Of a DNA stretch of 64,000 nt, positions 7,081 through 16,011 are shown one piece after another; position 1 is the stretch's first letter, and the number at the start of each line of letters is the position of its first letter. The DNA comes from Gillisia hiemivivida (GTDB lineage: Bacteria > Bacteroidota > Bacteroidia > Flavobacteriales > Flavobacteriaceae): assembly GCF_007997295.1 (NCBI RefSeq), contig NZ_VORY01000002.1, positions 1-64,000 on the forward strand. Direction: 5' to 3'. Under the pieces are notes generated by a model, which was not told the origin of the DNA, made no database searches, and was given only the letters and a program-made list of their open reading frames with translations. The position numbers and the translations under genes were made by a program.

Positions 7081-8292
7081 ATGATGAATTCAGGAGATAC
7101 CGCATTTGTGCTAATTGCAACGGCAATGGTAATGCTAATGACACCAGCAGGTCTAGCACTTCTTTATGGAGGATTGTCCAATAAAAAAAATGTTATGAAT
7201 ACGGTTGGGATGAGCTATGTAGCGTTTTGCCTGGCCAACATTGTCTGGGTAGTCGCTGGTTACAGCATTGCTTTTGGACCTGATGGACACCCCGTTTTTG
7301 GATCGGTTAAAAATCTGTTTTTGAAAAACATTCCTATAGATCAATTAGTTGGATCTATTCCAGAAATGTTGTTTGTAGCTTTTCAAGGTGTTTTTGCTGC
7401 TATTGCTGTTGCCTTGGTTTGCGGCTCGGTAGTTGGCCGTTTAAAATTTAAAAGCTGGATCATATTTTCTATACTTTGGGTGCTATTTGTTTATGCTCCT
7501 CTAGTGAGGATGATTTGGGGAGAAGGATTGTTAAATGGACTTGGAGATCTCGATTTTGCAGGTGGTACAGTAATTCATATAAATGCCGGAGTTGCTGGCT
7601 TATTACTATCAATTTTACTGGGAAAAAGGAAAGAGAAGAATTTGTTCGAGGCTTCCCCATCTTCTTCAAAATTGACCATTTTAGGTTCTGCAATTTTGTG
7701 GTTTGGTTGGTTCGGTTTTAATGCAGGTAGTCAGCTTGCTGCAGACGGTATTGCTGCTAATGCCTTGCTGGTTACAAATGTTGCTGCCTGCGCCGGTGGA
7801 CTCGCGTGGATGGGTATAGAATGGTACTCCAGAAAAAAACCTTCAATTTTAGGTTTGGCGTCTGGTGCGATATCGGGGTTAGTGGGAATAACCCCTGCGG
7901 CTGGATATGTAGGAATGGACGGAGCATTAATTATTGGTCTTGTCTCGGGACTTGTTGGCTACTATGGAGTTGTACATTTGAAAAAAACTTTAAACTATGA
8001 CGATACGCTGGATGTTTTTGGTATTCATGGACTTGTGGGTATTTGGGGCGCTTTAGCTACCGGCCTTTTTGCTGATCCTTCCATAAATGGAGAAGCAGGT
8101 TTATTCTATGGAAATCCCTATCAAATGATTCCTCAAATTAAAGTAATTGCATTGACTATAGCTTTCTCTCTCACAGGTACTTTTATACTATATAAATTTA
8201 CCGGATTCCTTACAAGAGGTACCAGAGTAGATGAGGTTACCGAACTTAGAGGAATTGATAAGGCTTATCACAAAGAGAAAAGCTTTTCCTGA
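7081..8292 (+). CDS. amt: Ammonium transporter, Amt family
   Basis: A 403-residue polytopic inner-membrane protein that conducts ammonium or ammonia. It has about eleven hydrophobic segments and the twin pore histidines in VIHINAG (His166) and FGIHGLVG (His316). GFNAGS and FGIHGL are family signatures. The cytosolic tail is short and carries TRVDEVTELRGIDKAYH, a typical Amt ending. No PII (glnK) gene follows, unlike many amt operons. It lies seven bases after the glutaminase, so the two are almost certainly co-transcribed. Ammonia leaving glutaminase could be exported or recaptured through it. Confidence 0.93.
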   Translation: MMNSGDTAFVLIATAMVMLMTPAGLALLYGGLSNKKNVMNTVGMSYVAFCLANIVWVVAGYSIAFGPDGHPVFGSVKNLFLKNIPIDQLVGSIPEMLFVAFQGVFAAIAVALVCGSVVGRLKFKSWIIFSILWVLFVYAPLVRMIWGEGLLNGLGDLDFAGGTVIHINAGVAGLLLSILLGKRKEKNLFEASPSSSKLTILGSAILWFGWFGFNAGSQLAADGIAANALLVTNVAACAGGLAWMGIEWYSRKKPSILGLASGAISGLVGITPAAGYVGMDGALIIGLVSGLVGYYGVVHLKKTLNYDDTLDVFGIHGLVGIWGALATGLFADPSINGEAGLFYGNPYQMIPQIKVIALTIAFSLTGTFILYKFTGFLTRGTRVDEVTELRGIDKAYHKEKSFS

Positions 8293-8973
8293 TATTACTA
8301 AAGTCAGAATTTTATTTAATTTCAAACCTGAAAAATTTTTAAACTAGGTGCCGTTTTTGAAATGGATTATTTTCCTATGAGTGTGTTTAGATATTTCTCA
8401 AATTTAATTATTTGCTATTCTGATTCCGAATTGGTGACCTTTTGAAACGAAGGTTTTGACAGCTTACTATTAATAATGTTTTCGGCAATTGGTGTAGGTT
8501 CTGCACTCCCCGACTAAAAAAAGCCTTGAATGAAAGTTCAGGGCTTTTTTTTGTTTGAAAATCAATGAAAATATAACAGGTTCACCCGATACTTCGGGAC
8601 TGCACTCCCCGACCAACAGAAGCCTTGAACGAAAGTTCAGGGCTTTTTTGTTTAAAAATTAGCTAGGCATAACTTTACTCCCACAACAGGGATTTGGATA
8701 GATTACGCATCGAAAAGTTTATAAAATTGTAAACACTATAAATTAGCTGTTCCTCAGAATTATGCTTGAGCTATAGAAGTTAAATTGAGTGATGATATTG
8801 AAAAGATTAATGAATTCTGCCAATTTAACATTGTCATTAATATTCGTTACCTATGTATTCAATCTTTAATCCTGCCCTTCAGAAGTATATTACTTAAGAT
8901 GAAAAAGAAAAAGTGAGCAGATAAGGCCGCTTTAAATATTTAGAAATCTGTGGTATTAAACCCTACTAGAATA
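8293..8973. other. Intergenic stretch without recognised gene
   Basis: Apart from the repeat copies at 8500-8655, I see no coding sequence on either strand; both are broken by frequent stops. The double-hairpin repeats may serve as the terminator for the glutamine/ammonium operon. Confidence 0.5.
8500..8655. repeat. Two copies of the double-hairpin repeat
   Basis: AGCCTTGAA, a TGAAAG or CGAAAG turn, then TTCAGGGCT and a T run occur at 8521-8553 and 8620-8650. They are separated by the CCCGATACTTCGGG hairpin and CTGCACTCCCCGACC. Same family as the array at 640-1052. The first hairpin can act as a Rho-independent terminator after amt. Confidence 0.7.
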
Positions 8974-9007
8974 AAAAGGTCTAACTTGAAAAGCCAGACC
9001 TTTTTTT
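8974..9007 (-). terminator. Bidirectional terminator after isochorismatase gene
   Basis: AAAAAGGTCT and AGACCTTTTTTT face each other around a ~13-nt loop, giving a T run on either strand. It lies 22 bp past the stop codon of the minus-strand gene. Confidence 0.6.
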
Positions 9008-9028
9008 GTAAATATTTTAACTTATCCA

Positions 9029-9745
9029 TTATAGTTTGGCTTCATTAAGGGCTTCTTTGAATTCTTCCGTAGTAAATATATGGCTAGTAATCATCCTTAA
9101 ATTCATTAGAGCACCTTTAAACGTATCTAAGCCCGGTAGCTTAGCACTTCCGCTAGCATCGGCTATTACAGCAACTTCAAAACCTTCTTCTAATAATTGG
9201 CGGGTGTGTGACTCTAGACAAAGGTTTGTAGACATTCCAGCCATAAGCACCTTTTGAACTTTATATTTTCTTAATTGTAGGCTAAGGTCACTGTTCTGGG
9301 GACCGTATATTTTATGAGGGTTACATAAAATAATATTATCTTTTTCCAAGTATTGTTTGAATTCATCTAAAAAATCTGCGCCAGAATTTTCAAAACCTTC
9401 CATATTCAGTCTTCCTTTTCGCATATACATTTCTTTAGAGTGCATGAATTTTTCCAGAGCCCCACCAAATTTCCAGCCTTTGTCTGTAGGAAAAAAATAA
9501 TGTGGGGAAATAAAAACTTTTATACCATTTTCCTGTGCCAGCTTAAAAACTTGGCTCATATTTTCTATGGTATTATTTTCCTTTACGCTCTCTTTTACAA
9601 TCGGCCATGCCACTCCATCGGATCTCAGGAAATCATTTTGAGGATCTGTGATTACAATCGCGGTATTTTTATCAATTTCAAATCCTGGATCTGGAATTCC
9701 TGCTTCTTTCGCTGCTTTAATAACTTCCCATTCATTACTTTTCAT
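9029..9745 (-). CDS. Isochorismatase-family cysteine hydrolase
   Basis: 238 residues with the cysteine-hydrolase triad of the isochorismatase/nicotinamidase superfamily: Asp34 in ITDPQNDFL, Lys145 in NPHKIYGPQNSDL, and Cys176 in MSTNLCLESHTRQLLEEGF. The GFEVAVIADASGSA segment is also typical. Cytosolic, without a signal peptide. The substrate cannot be read from the sequence; family members cleave isochorismate, nicotinamide, ureidoacrylate or carbamoyl amides. It stands alone, transcribed toward its own terminator, with the Crp/Fnr gene upstream on the same strand 225 bp away. Confidence 0.85.
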   Translation of the reverse strand: MKSNEWEVIKAAKEAGIPDPGFEIDKNTAIVITDPQNDFLRSDGVAWPIVKESVKENNTIENMSQVFKLAQENGIKVFISPHYFFPTDKGWKFGGALEKFMHSKEMYMRKGRLNMEGFENSGADFLDEFKQYLEKDNIILCNPHKIYGPQNSDLSLQLRKYKVQKVLMAGMSTNLCLESHTRQLLEEGFEVAVIADASGSAKLPGLDTFKGALMNLRMITSHIFTTEEFKEALNEAKL

Positions 9746-9761
9746 AATATTTTAAATTTTG

Positions 9762-9780
9762 ATTATTATTATTATTATTT
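9762..9780. repeat. (ATT)n microsatellite upstream of start codon
   Basis: About six ATT units lie 16 bp before the start of the isochorismatase-family gene (reading AAT on the coding strand). A tract at this position could alter leader length by slippage; there is no evidence that it varies. Confidence 0.4.
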
Positions 9781-9970
9781 CATCCTAACTCGGGATGGAT
9801 ACAAGTAAAAGTAGCGCAGGCTCTAGACACTATTTGTCAGGAAATTGACATTAGTCTTTTATTTAACAAGAGGTAATGAATCTTTTAACTATTTTCAATG
9901 AGGTGTTAAGGTCCAAATTAAACTAACAAGAACAGTTTCTATTGAAGAAAACAAATGGAATTCAGAAAGT

Positions 9971-10651
9971 CTATGAGGTTTCAAGTTTTTTGAAATCCAG
10001 GATACTGATATATGTTCTATCATAATCTATAATATTATGCTTTTTTAAATAGCTGAAAACACTGGAAACTTCCTGTCTGTTGGTAGAAGTGAGTTTAGCT
10101 ATTTTATCATGCGTAAGACTATTTTTTATTCTGAATATACCATTGCTATTTTCTGAAGTATTCACACTGTCTTTGAGAAATTCGATAATCCGTTGCTGAT
10201 TACTTTTGAATATTAGGTCTTCCAGTCTTTTCTGGGTTTTTTCCAATCTTTCCTCCAGGATTTGACTGAATTTAAAATTTAGCATGGGTACCTGAAGTAA
10301 TAACTCTTTCATTTTATTTTCCTTCATGATGCATAGTGAAACCTTATCCTCAGCAATTGCTGCTTCTTTTCTTTTATCCTTTCCCATAACCGAAGCTTCA
10401 CCAAAAATCTCACCTGGATATAAGATGTTTAAGATAAATTCTTTTCCTTTTTTATTGAATTTAGATATTCGTATTCGTCCCACTTTTATAAAATAAATAC
10501 TGTGAGCAAGATCATCCTGAAAATATATCACTTCATTCTTCTCAATTGTTTTCATTTCGGTGTTTCGATGAATAAATTTTTTTTCGGCCACACTGAGTTC
10601 GAAAAAACAATCAAAATTTTCTAAGTGCCAGGTGTTAAGATTTTGATCCAT
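9971..10651 (-). CDS. Crp/Fnr-family transcriptional regulator
   Basis: 226 residues. Residues ~15-135 form a cyclic-nucleotide-binding-type beta barrel (IYFIKVGRIRISKFNKKGKEF; LYPGEIFGEASVMG). A linking helix follows, then a winged helix-turn-helix at ~150-220 (LTHDKIAKLTSTNRQEVSSVFSYLKKHNII). The GEIFGEAS loop resembles the cAMP-type pocket, but no Arg-Ser pair is clear and there are no Fnr-like N-terminal cysteines, so an effector cannot be named. It is on the same strand as the isochorismatase-family gene and may control it. Confidence 0.88.
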   Translation of the reverse strand: MDQNLNTWHLENFDCFFELSVAEKKFIHRNTEMKTIEKNEVIYFQDDLAHSIYFIKVGRIRISKFNKKGKEFILNILYPGEIFGEASVMGKDKRKEAAIAEDKVSLCIMKENKMKELLLQVPMLNFKFSQILEERLEKTQKRLEDLIFKSNQQRIIEFLKDSVNTSENSNGIFRIKNSLTHDKIAKLTSTNRQEVSSVFSYLKKHNIIDYDRTYISILDFKKLETS

Positions 10652-11060
10652 ATCTCTATCTGTCCTTGTGTTTTTATTTAACTTAAAAATATGTTTTATT
10701 CTTATACTTTATCTTATAATATATTTAAAAATTAAAATATTCACAAACTTTAATCATAATTCTATCAATGAGATTAAATTTGATTTGAAAGAAATTTTCA
10801 ATGTTTTTTTTTAAAAATCATCATTATTTGTTTGGCGATATCTGATAATTACAATTAACAACAATGGACTTTTTTATTTGGATTGAATTTAGTAAACAAT
10901 GCGCGAAAATCTTTTTTAAGAACACAAACAAAATAGGAGGTGCGCCCTGCCACCAGTACAAAAAAGACTTAAACGAAAGTTTGAGGCTTTTTTTTTAAAA
11001 AATTGCCAAAAATTGGGTTTTTAACAGATGTTTCGAAACTATTATCTAAAGCAACTACTT
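10652..11060. other. Intergenic stretch, AT-rich
   Basis: Very AT-rich leader of the Crp/Fnr gene (on the minus strand) with no gene seen, ending in a repeat relic at 10943-10997. A -7 box could not be fixed with confidence. Confidence 0.4.
10943..10997. repeat. Relic of the double-hairpin repeat
   Basis: GCCCTGCCACCAGTAC is followed by GACTTAAACGAAAGTTTGAGGC and a nine-T run, a diverged single copy of the unit at 640-1052. The stem is kept (CTTAAAC/GTTTGAGG) although its sequence has drifted. It can terminate transcripts entering from the left. Confidence 0.55.
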
Positions 11061-11730
11061 TTACTTGCTTATAACATCAGTCATAATAAACTCCTTTTCA
11101 TTAATTTCACTTTCACTGTTTTCATCTTCCGGCAACATGTTCATGATCATTGAATTTACTATTCTACTCTTAATTAAGTCGGGTTTTACAATTCTTGCTC
11201 TATGGAACACACCTAAGGTTTCTCGGTCTAATTTCGGGTTGCTGTTGTTAATGAAAACAATCTTATAAGTGTCTTTCTCAAAAGGTTTTACTTTGGTGAT
11301 AAAAGGCGCAAGTAAAGATTCATCGCTTATAAATACCGGAGAGAAATTTTTAAGATAATCTGTTGGGCGAGCCTCGCCTTCATTTGCATATTTAAAATAG
11401 TCTGCTAAATACAGCTCACTATCTATTTCGCTTGGCTCATATCCTAACATCAAAAATGATTGATCTCCTGCATTATCTATATGGTACGGCGTATTAACTT
11501 GTTGATCAAAGCGCACAAGCCAATGATAGGTCAATTTTTTATTGAATTGTTTTTGTAGTGTATTTGGATAGTTCCTTCTTTAGGTCAACCATAATACCCC
11601 TAAATTGATAGGAGTCTATATCTTTCCCAAAATCCAGATGAACGAAGCCTGACTTATCAGTAGTTGTCCCAAATACATTTTCGATACAATACTGAGCGAT
11701 ATTTTCTATGTTGACTTCTTTTATTTCCAT
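11061..11730 (-). pseudogene. Frameshifted gene, possible 2OG-Fe(II) dioxygenase-like
   Basis: Two minus-strand frames, 11539-11730 (MEIKEVNIENIAQYC...) and 11061-11534 (the latter opening only with TTG), join into one reading of about 225 residues if a single frameshift near 11550 is allowed. The combined text then runs KKELSKY, LQKQFNKKLTYHWLVRFDQQ without a break. After the join there is NTPYHIDN, an HxD motif, and a later GVFHRARI with a distal His and a following Arg (KSRIV), the pattern of 2-oxoglutarate/Fe(II) oxygenases. That family call is tentative. Either the gene is broken, or the shift is a sequencing error or a programmed event. No partner genes are evident. Confidence 0.5.
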
Positions 11731-11891
11731 GCTGACTCAATTATAATCCTAATTTAAAATCTTTTACTGTTAACCTATTTTGTAATTTATTATTGGACCA
11801 GGTTACCTTTGTCCATGACTCGTAGGTTACATAAGCATTCTAGATAGATTATTTATATTCAAGCTTCATCAACTATAGAGTATCTATTACA

Positions 11892-12049
11892 TCAAAACCA
11901 ACAAAAGTCTAAAAGGAAATTGTCTATCAATACTGACGTTTTGCTTATAAAGAGCTTATAACTACCAGTAATCTTGTTTTTAGTTAAATCAAAAGTCACT
12001 TTAACAATGCCATATTCGGTGCTATAAAATGTTTTCTTCTATGTACCAA
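11892..12049 (-). pseudogene. Possible protein fragment in intergenic region
   Basis: After a TAG stop near 12036-12044, one minus-strand frame reads KKTFYSTEYGIVKVTFDL and then NKITGSYKLF before a stop at 11892. It looks protein-like and resembles beta-rich secreted proteins, but no start codon or family is recognised. The rest of 11731-12087 is empty. Confidence 0.25.
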
Positions 12050-12087
12050 TATTTTAAAATTTTGTAATAAAACTTTCAATCCCAATT

Positions 12088-12519
12088 TCACCAATCATCC
12101 ATTAAATCAGTTACATATTGATTTAAGGTGCCTTTATTGAATTTTGAATATAGCACGGGTGTGTGACTATCCGAAAAATAGTTTGAAAACTCCGGGTTAG
12201 AATCCAGTAGATAATCTTTAAATTCTTCGGGATTTTTAGACTTCCTAGCGCAGTTTCTCAACAGTTTAGTAAGCTCCTTTTTACTTAAATTTTGTAACCC
12301 TATTTGGAACTTTTCATTGGACTTTCTTGATTCTCTCAAAAAAGCACGATACTTAAAATTTTCATTAGAGATCACTTTCGTGGAATAGCTGGTAATTCTA
12401 TTTTCGGGTACGGTCTCTATCGCTTCTTTATAAGTGAATTTATAAGCTCGAAAGTTCATCTGAGCAGTAATCGATACAGAATATAATACTATGGCTATTG
12501 TTAAGAATAAATTTTTCAT
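12088..12519 (-). CDS. Hypothetical secreted protein
   Basis: 143 residues with a signal peptide (MKNLFLTIAIVLYSVSITAQ, cleavage after TAQ). The mature part is charged, without repeats or recognisable motifs; it includes KELTKLLRNCARKSKNPEEF and ends YVTDLMDDW. No family recognised. It stands alone between two intergenic stretches. Confidence 0.55.
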   Translation of the reverse strand: MKNLFLTIAIVLYSVSITAQMNFRAYKFTYKEAIETVPENRITSYSTKVISNENFKYRAFLRESRKSNEKFQIGLQNLSKKELTKLLRNCARKSKNPEEFKDYLLDSNPEFSNYFSDSHTPVLYSKFNKGTLNQYVTDLMDDW

Positions 12520-12819
12520 AATAGTAAAATTTAGAAACTAACCAATTGTTTAGTTTAAGTTAAAAAATATGTTAGACGTTATTAAGTACGTTCTCTATAT
12601 AATTTCACAATTGAGTTTTACTAAAAATTCTTGTTTTCTATGTCAATCCAAACATAAAAATGTTTAGAAAAACTGCTTATTGATCTAATTTTTTATCATA
12701 ATACAAAGTTAAACTATTGGCAATCAATATAAAAGACTTTTCGATAGCTTTTTATGCGCTAATGAGATACTAAACAGTTTATTAAAAAATGTTAGGATTA
12801 ATGGAGATTTTGTTGAGGC
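12520..12819. other. Intergenic stretch, nothing recognised
   Basis: AT-rich, both strands closed by stops. It lies between two minus-strand genes and should contain the promoter of the secreted-protein gene, but no clear -7 box was found. Confidence 0.4.
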
Positions 12820-14673
12820 TTAGAGTTTATGATTTTTAAGTTCACTACTTCCAATTTTCAGGTCTTCTATCATAAGTTTTTCTTGCTGCGCTATTTCTTC
12901 CCTTGCCCTGAAAATATATTCTTTTTCATCCTTAGGTGCAGCCGCTAATCGCTTTAAACCCTCTACATCCAGTTTGATGAATTTCTTTGCTTGCGCTTTG
13001 GTAGCGTCTACATCAAAGCCCATGTAAAATAGTAGATCACTGGCCATTTCAACCGAGGTGTCAAGCGATTCTCTATAAATATCTTCAATACCTATATTAT
13101 GTAATTTATAAGCATCTTCGCGATTTCTTGCTCGAACCATTAATTTCACCTGTGGATATTTCTCCTTCAGTTTTTTCATCAGCTTTGGAGTAAGGTCTGG
13201 ATTATCTATGGCTGAAATTAAAAAGTCAGCTTCAGCGATTCCTGCAGATTCCAGTAAATCAATTCTTGACACATCCCCATAATATACTTCAAATCCCATT
13301 TTTCTTAAAAAATCTACCCGATTCGAATTCTGCTCAATTACAGTAGTTTTTATACCGTGAATTCGAAGAAATCTCACAATGGTACTTCCAAAGTGTCCAA
13401 AGCCTAACAAGATCACCTTATGAGTTTCTTCGATGGCATCCATGGGTCTTTTATCAGCTTCAATAGTGCCGATTCGGGGTAAGAGTAATTTCTCATTTAA
13501 TAACCAAAGAATTGGGGTTAATGTCATAGTAAGTGCCGTTACAACCAATAAAATATCCAGTTGTTCCTGAGTAAAGATGTTGAGTTGAAAAGCAAATGAG
13601 ATCAAAACAAAGGCAAACTCCCCAATTTGAGCCAAGCCAACGGTTAATAGCAATCTTTGGTCTAATTTTAATTTGAAAATCAATCCTACAATAAAAAGAA
13701 CAAGCGCTTTTAAAATAATTACACCAATTACAAGACCTGCTATCATTAGTGGTTTTTCCGCTATTACAGTAAAATTAATAGATGCTCCTACCGCCATAAA
13801 GAACAGCCCTAAAAGCAAGCCTTTAAATGGGTCTAAGGTGCTATCGAGTTCATGTTTAAACTCACTGGTAGCCAAAACAACTCCCCCAAGGAAAGCACCA
13901 AGTGCGGGGCTTAAACCCACCAAACCCATGAGGTAAGAAATGCTTATTACAATTAATAGCGCAGCCGCCACTAAAAGTTCTCTTACTCCCGTTTTGGCAA
14001 CTAATCTTAACATGGGAACAATTAAATAACGGCCTGCAAAAATAATTGCAATAACTGTAAAGATAATTGATAGTGCCTGTAGACCCAAAGGCAAATTATC
14101 AAGGAGATTTTCATGCCCCTCTTCTAACCCATTTTCGCCAACGCTTGCGCTGGAAACCGAAGACAATAATGGGAGAATACCCAACATGATAATTACAATG
14201 ATATCTTGAAAAAGAAGGATGGAAAAGGAAGAAGTTCCATAAGTAGTATTCATCAGGCCTTTCTCCTTATTTGTTTGCAGCGTAATTGCAGTAGAAGAAA
14301 GGGCTATTGCCATAGCTATAGTCAGAGAGACCTGCCATTCTAATCCAAATGCATAGAAAACCAAATAGGAAAGAAGCATAGTCCCAAAAACCTGGGTAAA
14401 CCCCATACCAAGAATTACTCTCCGCATTTTCCAAAAGCTCTTGGGTTCTATCTCAAGTCCAATTAAAAAAAGCATCATCACCACGCCAAATTCTGCGAAT
14501 TCTAGAATATCTTCTCCTTCATGCCCAATAAAACCTAATATATAAGGACCAATTAGAATTCCGGCCAGCAAATAACCAATCACCGAACTCAAGCCTAACT
14601 TTTTAACAATAGGGACACAAATAATTGCCGCAGCTAGAAAAACTATGGCCTCGAAAAGAATACTTCCACTCAT
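12820..14673 (-). CDS. CPA2 monovalent cation:proton antiporter (KefB/KefC-like)
   Basis: 617 residues. Residues ~1-395 form about twelve membrane segments of the Na+/H+ exchanger fold (GYLLAGILIGPY; ALSSTAITLQ; LSPALGAFLGGVVLA). Residues ~415-530 are a TrkA-N Rossmann domain (VILLGFGHFGSTIVRFL; VYYGDVSRIDLLESAGI). A helical C-terminus follows. This is the architecture of glutathione-gated KefB/KefC K+ efflux systems and their CPA2 relatives. K+ or Na+ for H+ exchange in the inner membrane is the expected role. No KefF/KefG-type oxidoreductase lies beside it. The N-terminal MSGSILFEAIVFL start is well placed. Confidence 0.88.
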   Translation of the reverse strand: MSGSILFEAIVFLAAAIICVPIVKKLGLSSVIGYLLAGILIGPYILGFIGHEGEDILEFAEFGVVMMLFLIGLEIEPKSFWKMRRVILGMGFTQVFGTMLLSYLVFYAFGLEWQVSLTIAMAIALSSTAITLQTNKEKGLMNTTYGTSSFSILLFQDIIVIIMLGILPLLSSVSSASVGENGLEEGHENLLDNLPLGLQALSIIFTVIAIIFAGRYLIVPMLRLVAKTGVRELLVAAALLIVISISYLMGLVGLSPALGAFLGGVVLATSEFKHELDSTLDPFKGLLLGLFFMAVGASINFTVIAEKPLMIAGLVIGVIILKALVLFIVGLIFKLKLDQRLLLTVGLAQIGEFAFVLISFAFQLNIFTQEQLDILLVVTALTMTLTPILWLLNEKLLLPRIGTIEADKRPMDAIEETHKVILLGFGHFGSTIVRFLRIHGIKTTVIEQNSNRVDFLRKMGFEVYYGDVSRIDLLESAGIAEADFLISAIDNPDLTPKLMKKLKEKYPQVKLMVRARNREDAYKLHNIGIEDIYRESLDTSVEMASDLLFYMGFDVDATKAQAKKFIKLDVEGLKRLAAAPKDEKEYIFRAREEIAQQEKLMIEDLKIGSSELKNHKL

Positions 14674-14742
14674 ATCACTATATCTTCATAAATTAATTTT
14701 GTTTGCTGAGTTTTCTATTGGTTTTTTTAAAGTAATAGTCTT

Positions 14743-14853
14743 TTATTTCAAAGTCTTAGAGTCAGCAAAAAAAGTATTCGAATTCCATTTCATAAAGTTC
14801 TGTAACCAATCAATTGATTTAAGTTCCAATTCCTCCAAAGATACAGTGTCCAT
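14743..14853 (-). CDS. Small ORF (36 residues) upstream of antiporter
   Basis: Reads MDTVSLEELELKSIDWLQN and on to FADSKTLK, an acidic start with amphipathic helix character. It lies 69 bp upstream of the antiporter start on the same strand. Too short to judge; it may be a leader peptide, a remnant or chance. Confidence 0.25.
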   Translation of the reverse strand: MDTVSLEELELKSIDWLQNFMKWNSNTFFADSKTLK

Positions 14854-14909
14854 TCCTTAACTCTTTTAAGTTTTCTATAATAAACTGTCAATCGCTTTAA
14901 TCTGGTGCT

Positions 14910-14957
14910 GATCGGGCTAAATTAGCTATGAGTTATTATTGATTTTTTAGCCCGATT
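14910..14957. terminator. Inverted repeat after VOC gene
   Basis: ATCGGGCTAAA and TTTAGCCCGAT pair perfectly around a ~25-nt loop, 15 bp past the stop of the minus-strand VOC gene. The following sequence is only moderately T-rich, so termination is likely but not strong. Confidence 0.45.
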
Positions 14958-14971
14958 ATTTTCTTCAATAT

Positions 14972-15484
14972 TTAGTTTGAATAAGCACCCGAAGAATAAG
15001 TTAATTCATAACTATGGGTGTAAATCTCAAATACAATTCCAAATGGATCTTCTACATAACACATTTTGTAAGGTTTGTCATTTGGATAATATTCTCTAAT
15101 TGGCATTCTTTGTTTACCTCCATGAGAAACTATTTCTTGCACTAAATTCTCAATATTAGGATCTTGAATACAAAAATGGAAAAGTCCGGTATTAAAAGGA
15201 TTAAATTCCGGGGCTTCTTTACTTGCGTGAGGAAAAGAAAATAGCTCAATTCCAATACCGTCTGAAGTAGACATATGAGCGATCTCAAATTCTTCCCAAT
15301 CTTCTCCAAAAACATCAATACACATTTGCCCAATAGCAGTTTCTTTTTCTTTTTTCACTGTTGAAGGTTCCATAATAATATACCAGCCCATAACATCTGA
15401 ATAAAATTTTACAGCCTCTTTTATATTCGGAACTGTAATTCCAATATGTGAAAAGGATTTTGGATAATTCTCTTTAGTTTTCAT
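14972..15484 (-). CDS. VOC-family (glyoxalase-like) protein
   Basis: 170 residues with two beta-alpha-beta-beta-beta modules of the vicinal-oxygen-chelate fold: FSHIGITVPNIKEAVKFYSDVMGW at the start, and YVEDPFGIVFEIYTHSYE at the end. The likely metal ligands are His13 or so in the first strand, the FHFC histidine and the C-terminal VFEIY glutamate. Substrate unknown; family members include glyoxalase I, dioxygenases and resistance proteins. It is divergent from an HxlR regulator with a 123-bp gap, an arrangement typical of a redox- or electrophile-responsive pair. Confidence 0.82.
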   Translation of the reverse strand: MKTKENYPKSFSHIGITVPNIKEAVKFYSDVMGWYIIMEPSTVKKEKETAIGQMCIDVFGEDWEEFEIAHMSTSDGIGIELFSFPHASKEAPEFNPFNTGLFHFCIQDPNIENLVQEIVSHGGKQRMPIREYYPNDKPYKMCYVEDPFGIVFEIYTHSYELTYSSGAYSN

Positions 15485-15607
15485 CTTAATTTAATTTTTA
15501 TAGCGCTAAATAAAGATATATTTGCCTCTTAAGCAATAAGTTACCTAAAAGTTATATAGGTTACTAAAAGAGTGAATTGCTGATAATGAACAATTTAAAA
15601 CTTTATA

Positions 15608-15916
15608 ATGATTAAAGATTTTTGTCCTCTCAATCTCACTATGAATCTAATAGGTACAAAATGGAAGCCTTTGGTCTTATTTCATTTATTAGATGGATGT
15701 GTTCGTTCTGGAATATTAAAGAAAAAAGTTCCAGATATTTCCAATAAGATGTTTACTCAAACCGTTCGGGAATTAGAAAAAGATGGACTTATAAGCAGAA
15801 AAGTGTTTCCCGTTGTTCCTCCTAAAGTGGAATATGAACTCACAGATAGAGGCAGGTCTCTAGAACAAATTTTAAGAAGTTTGGACGCGTGGGGTAAAGA
15901 AATGTCTTCTGATTAA
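15608..15916 (+). CDS. HxlR-family transcriptional regulator
   Basis: 102 residues, the usual length. Opens CPLNLTMNLIGTKWKPLVLFHL, with the conserved N-terminal Cys and the GxKWxxLIL-like segment of HxlR, then a winged helix ending ELEKDGLISRKVFPVVPPKVEYELTDRG. Members sense aldehydes or reactive species through the N-terminal Cys. Divergent from the VOC gene, which is its most likely target. Confidence 0.88.
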   Translation: MIKDFCPLNLTMNLIGTKWKPLVLFHLLDGCVRSGILKKKVPDISNKMFTQTVRELEKDGLISRKVFPVVPPKVEYELTDRGRSLEQILRSLDAWGKEMSSD

Positions 15917-16011
15917 AATTTTTATTGAAGTATTGAGTAAAAATCAAATCAAAATGGGGAAGTCGGCTATAAAAATTACTATTTGAAATAACAGATATTA
16001 CGTATAGCTAT

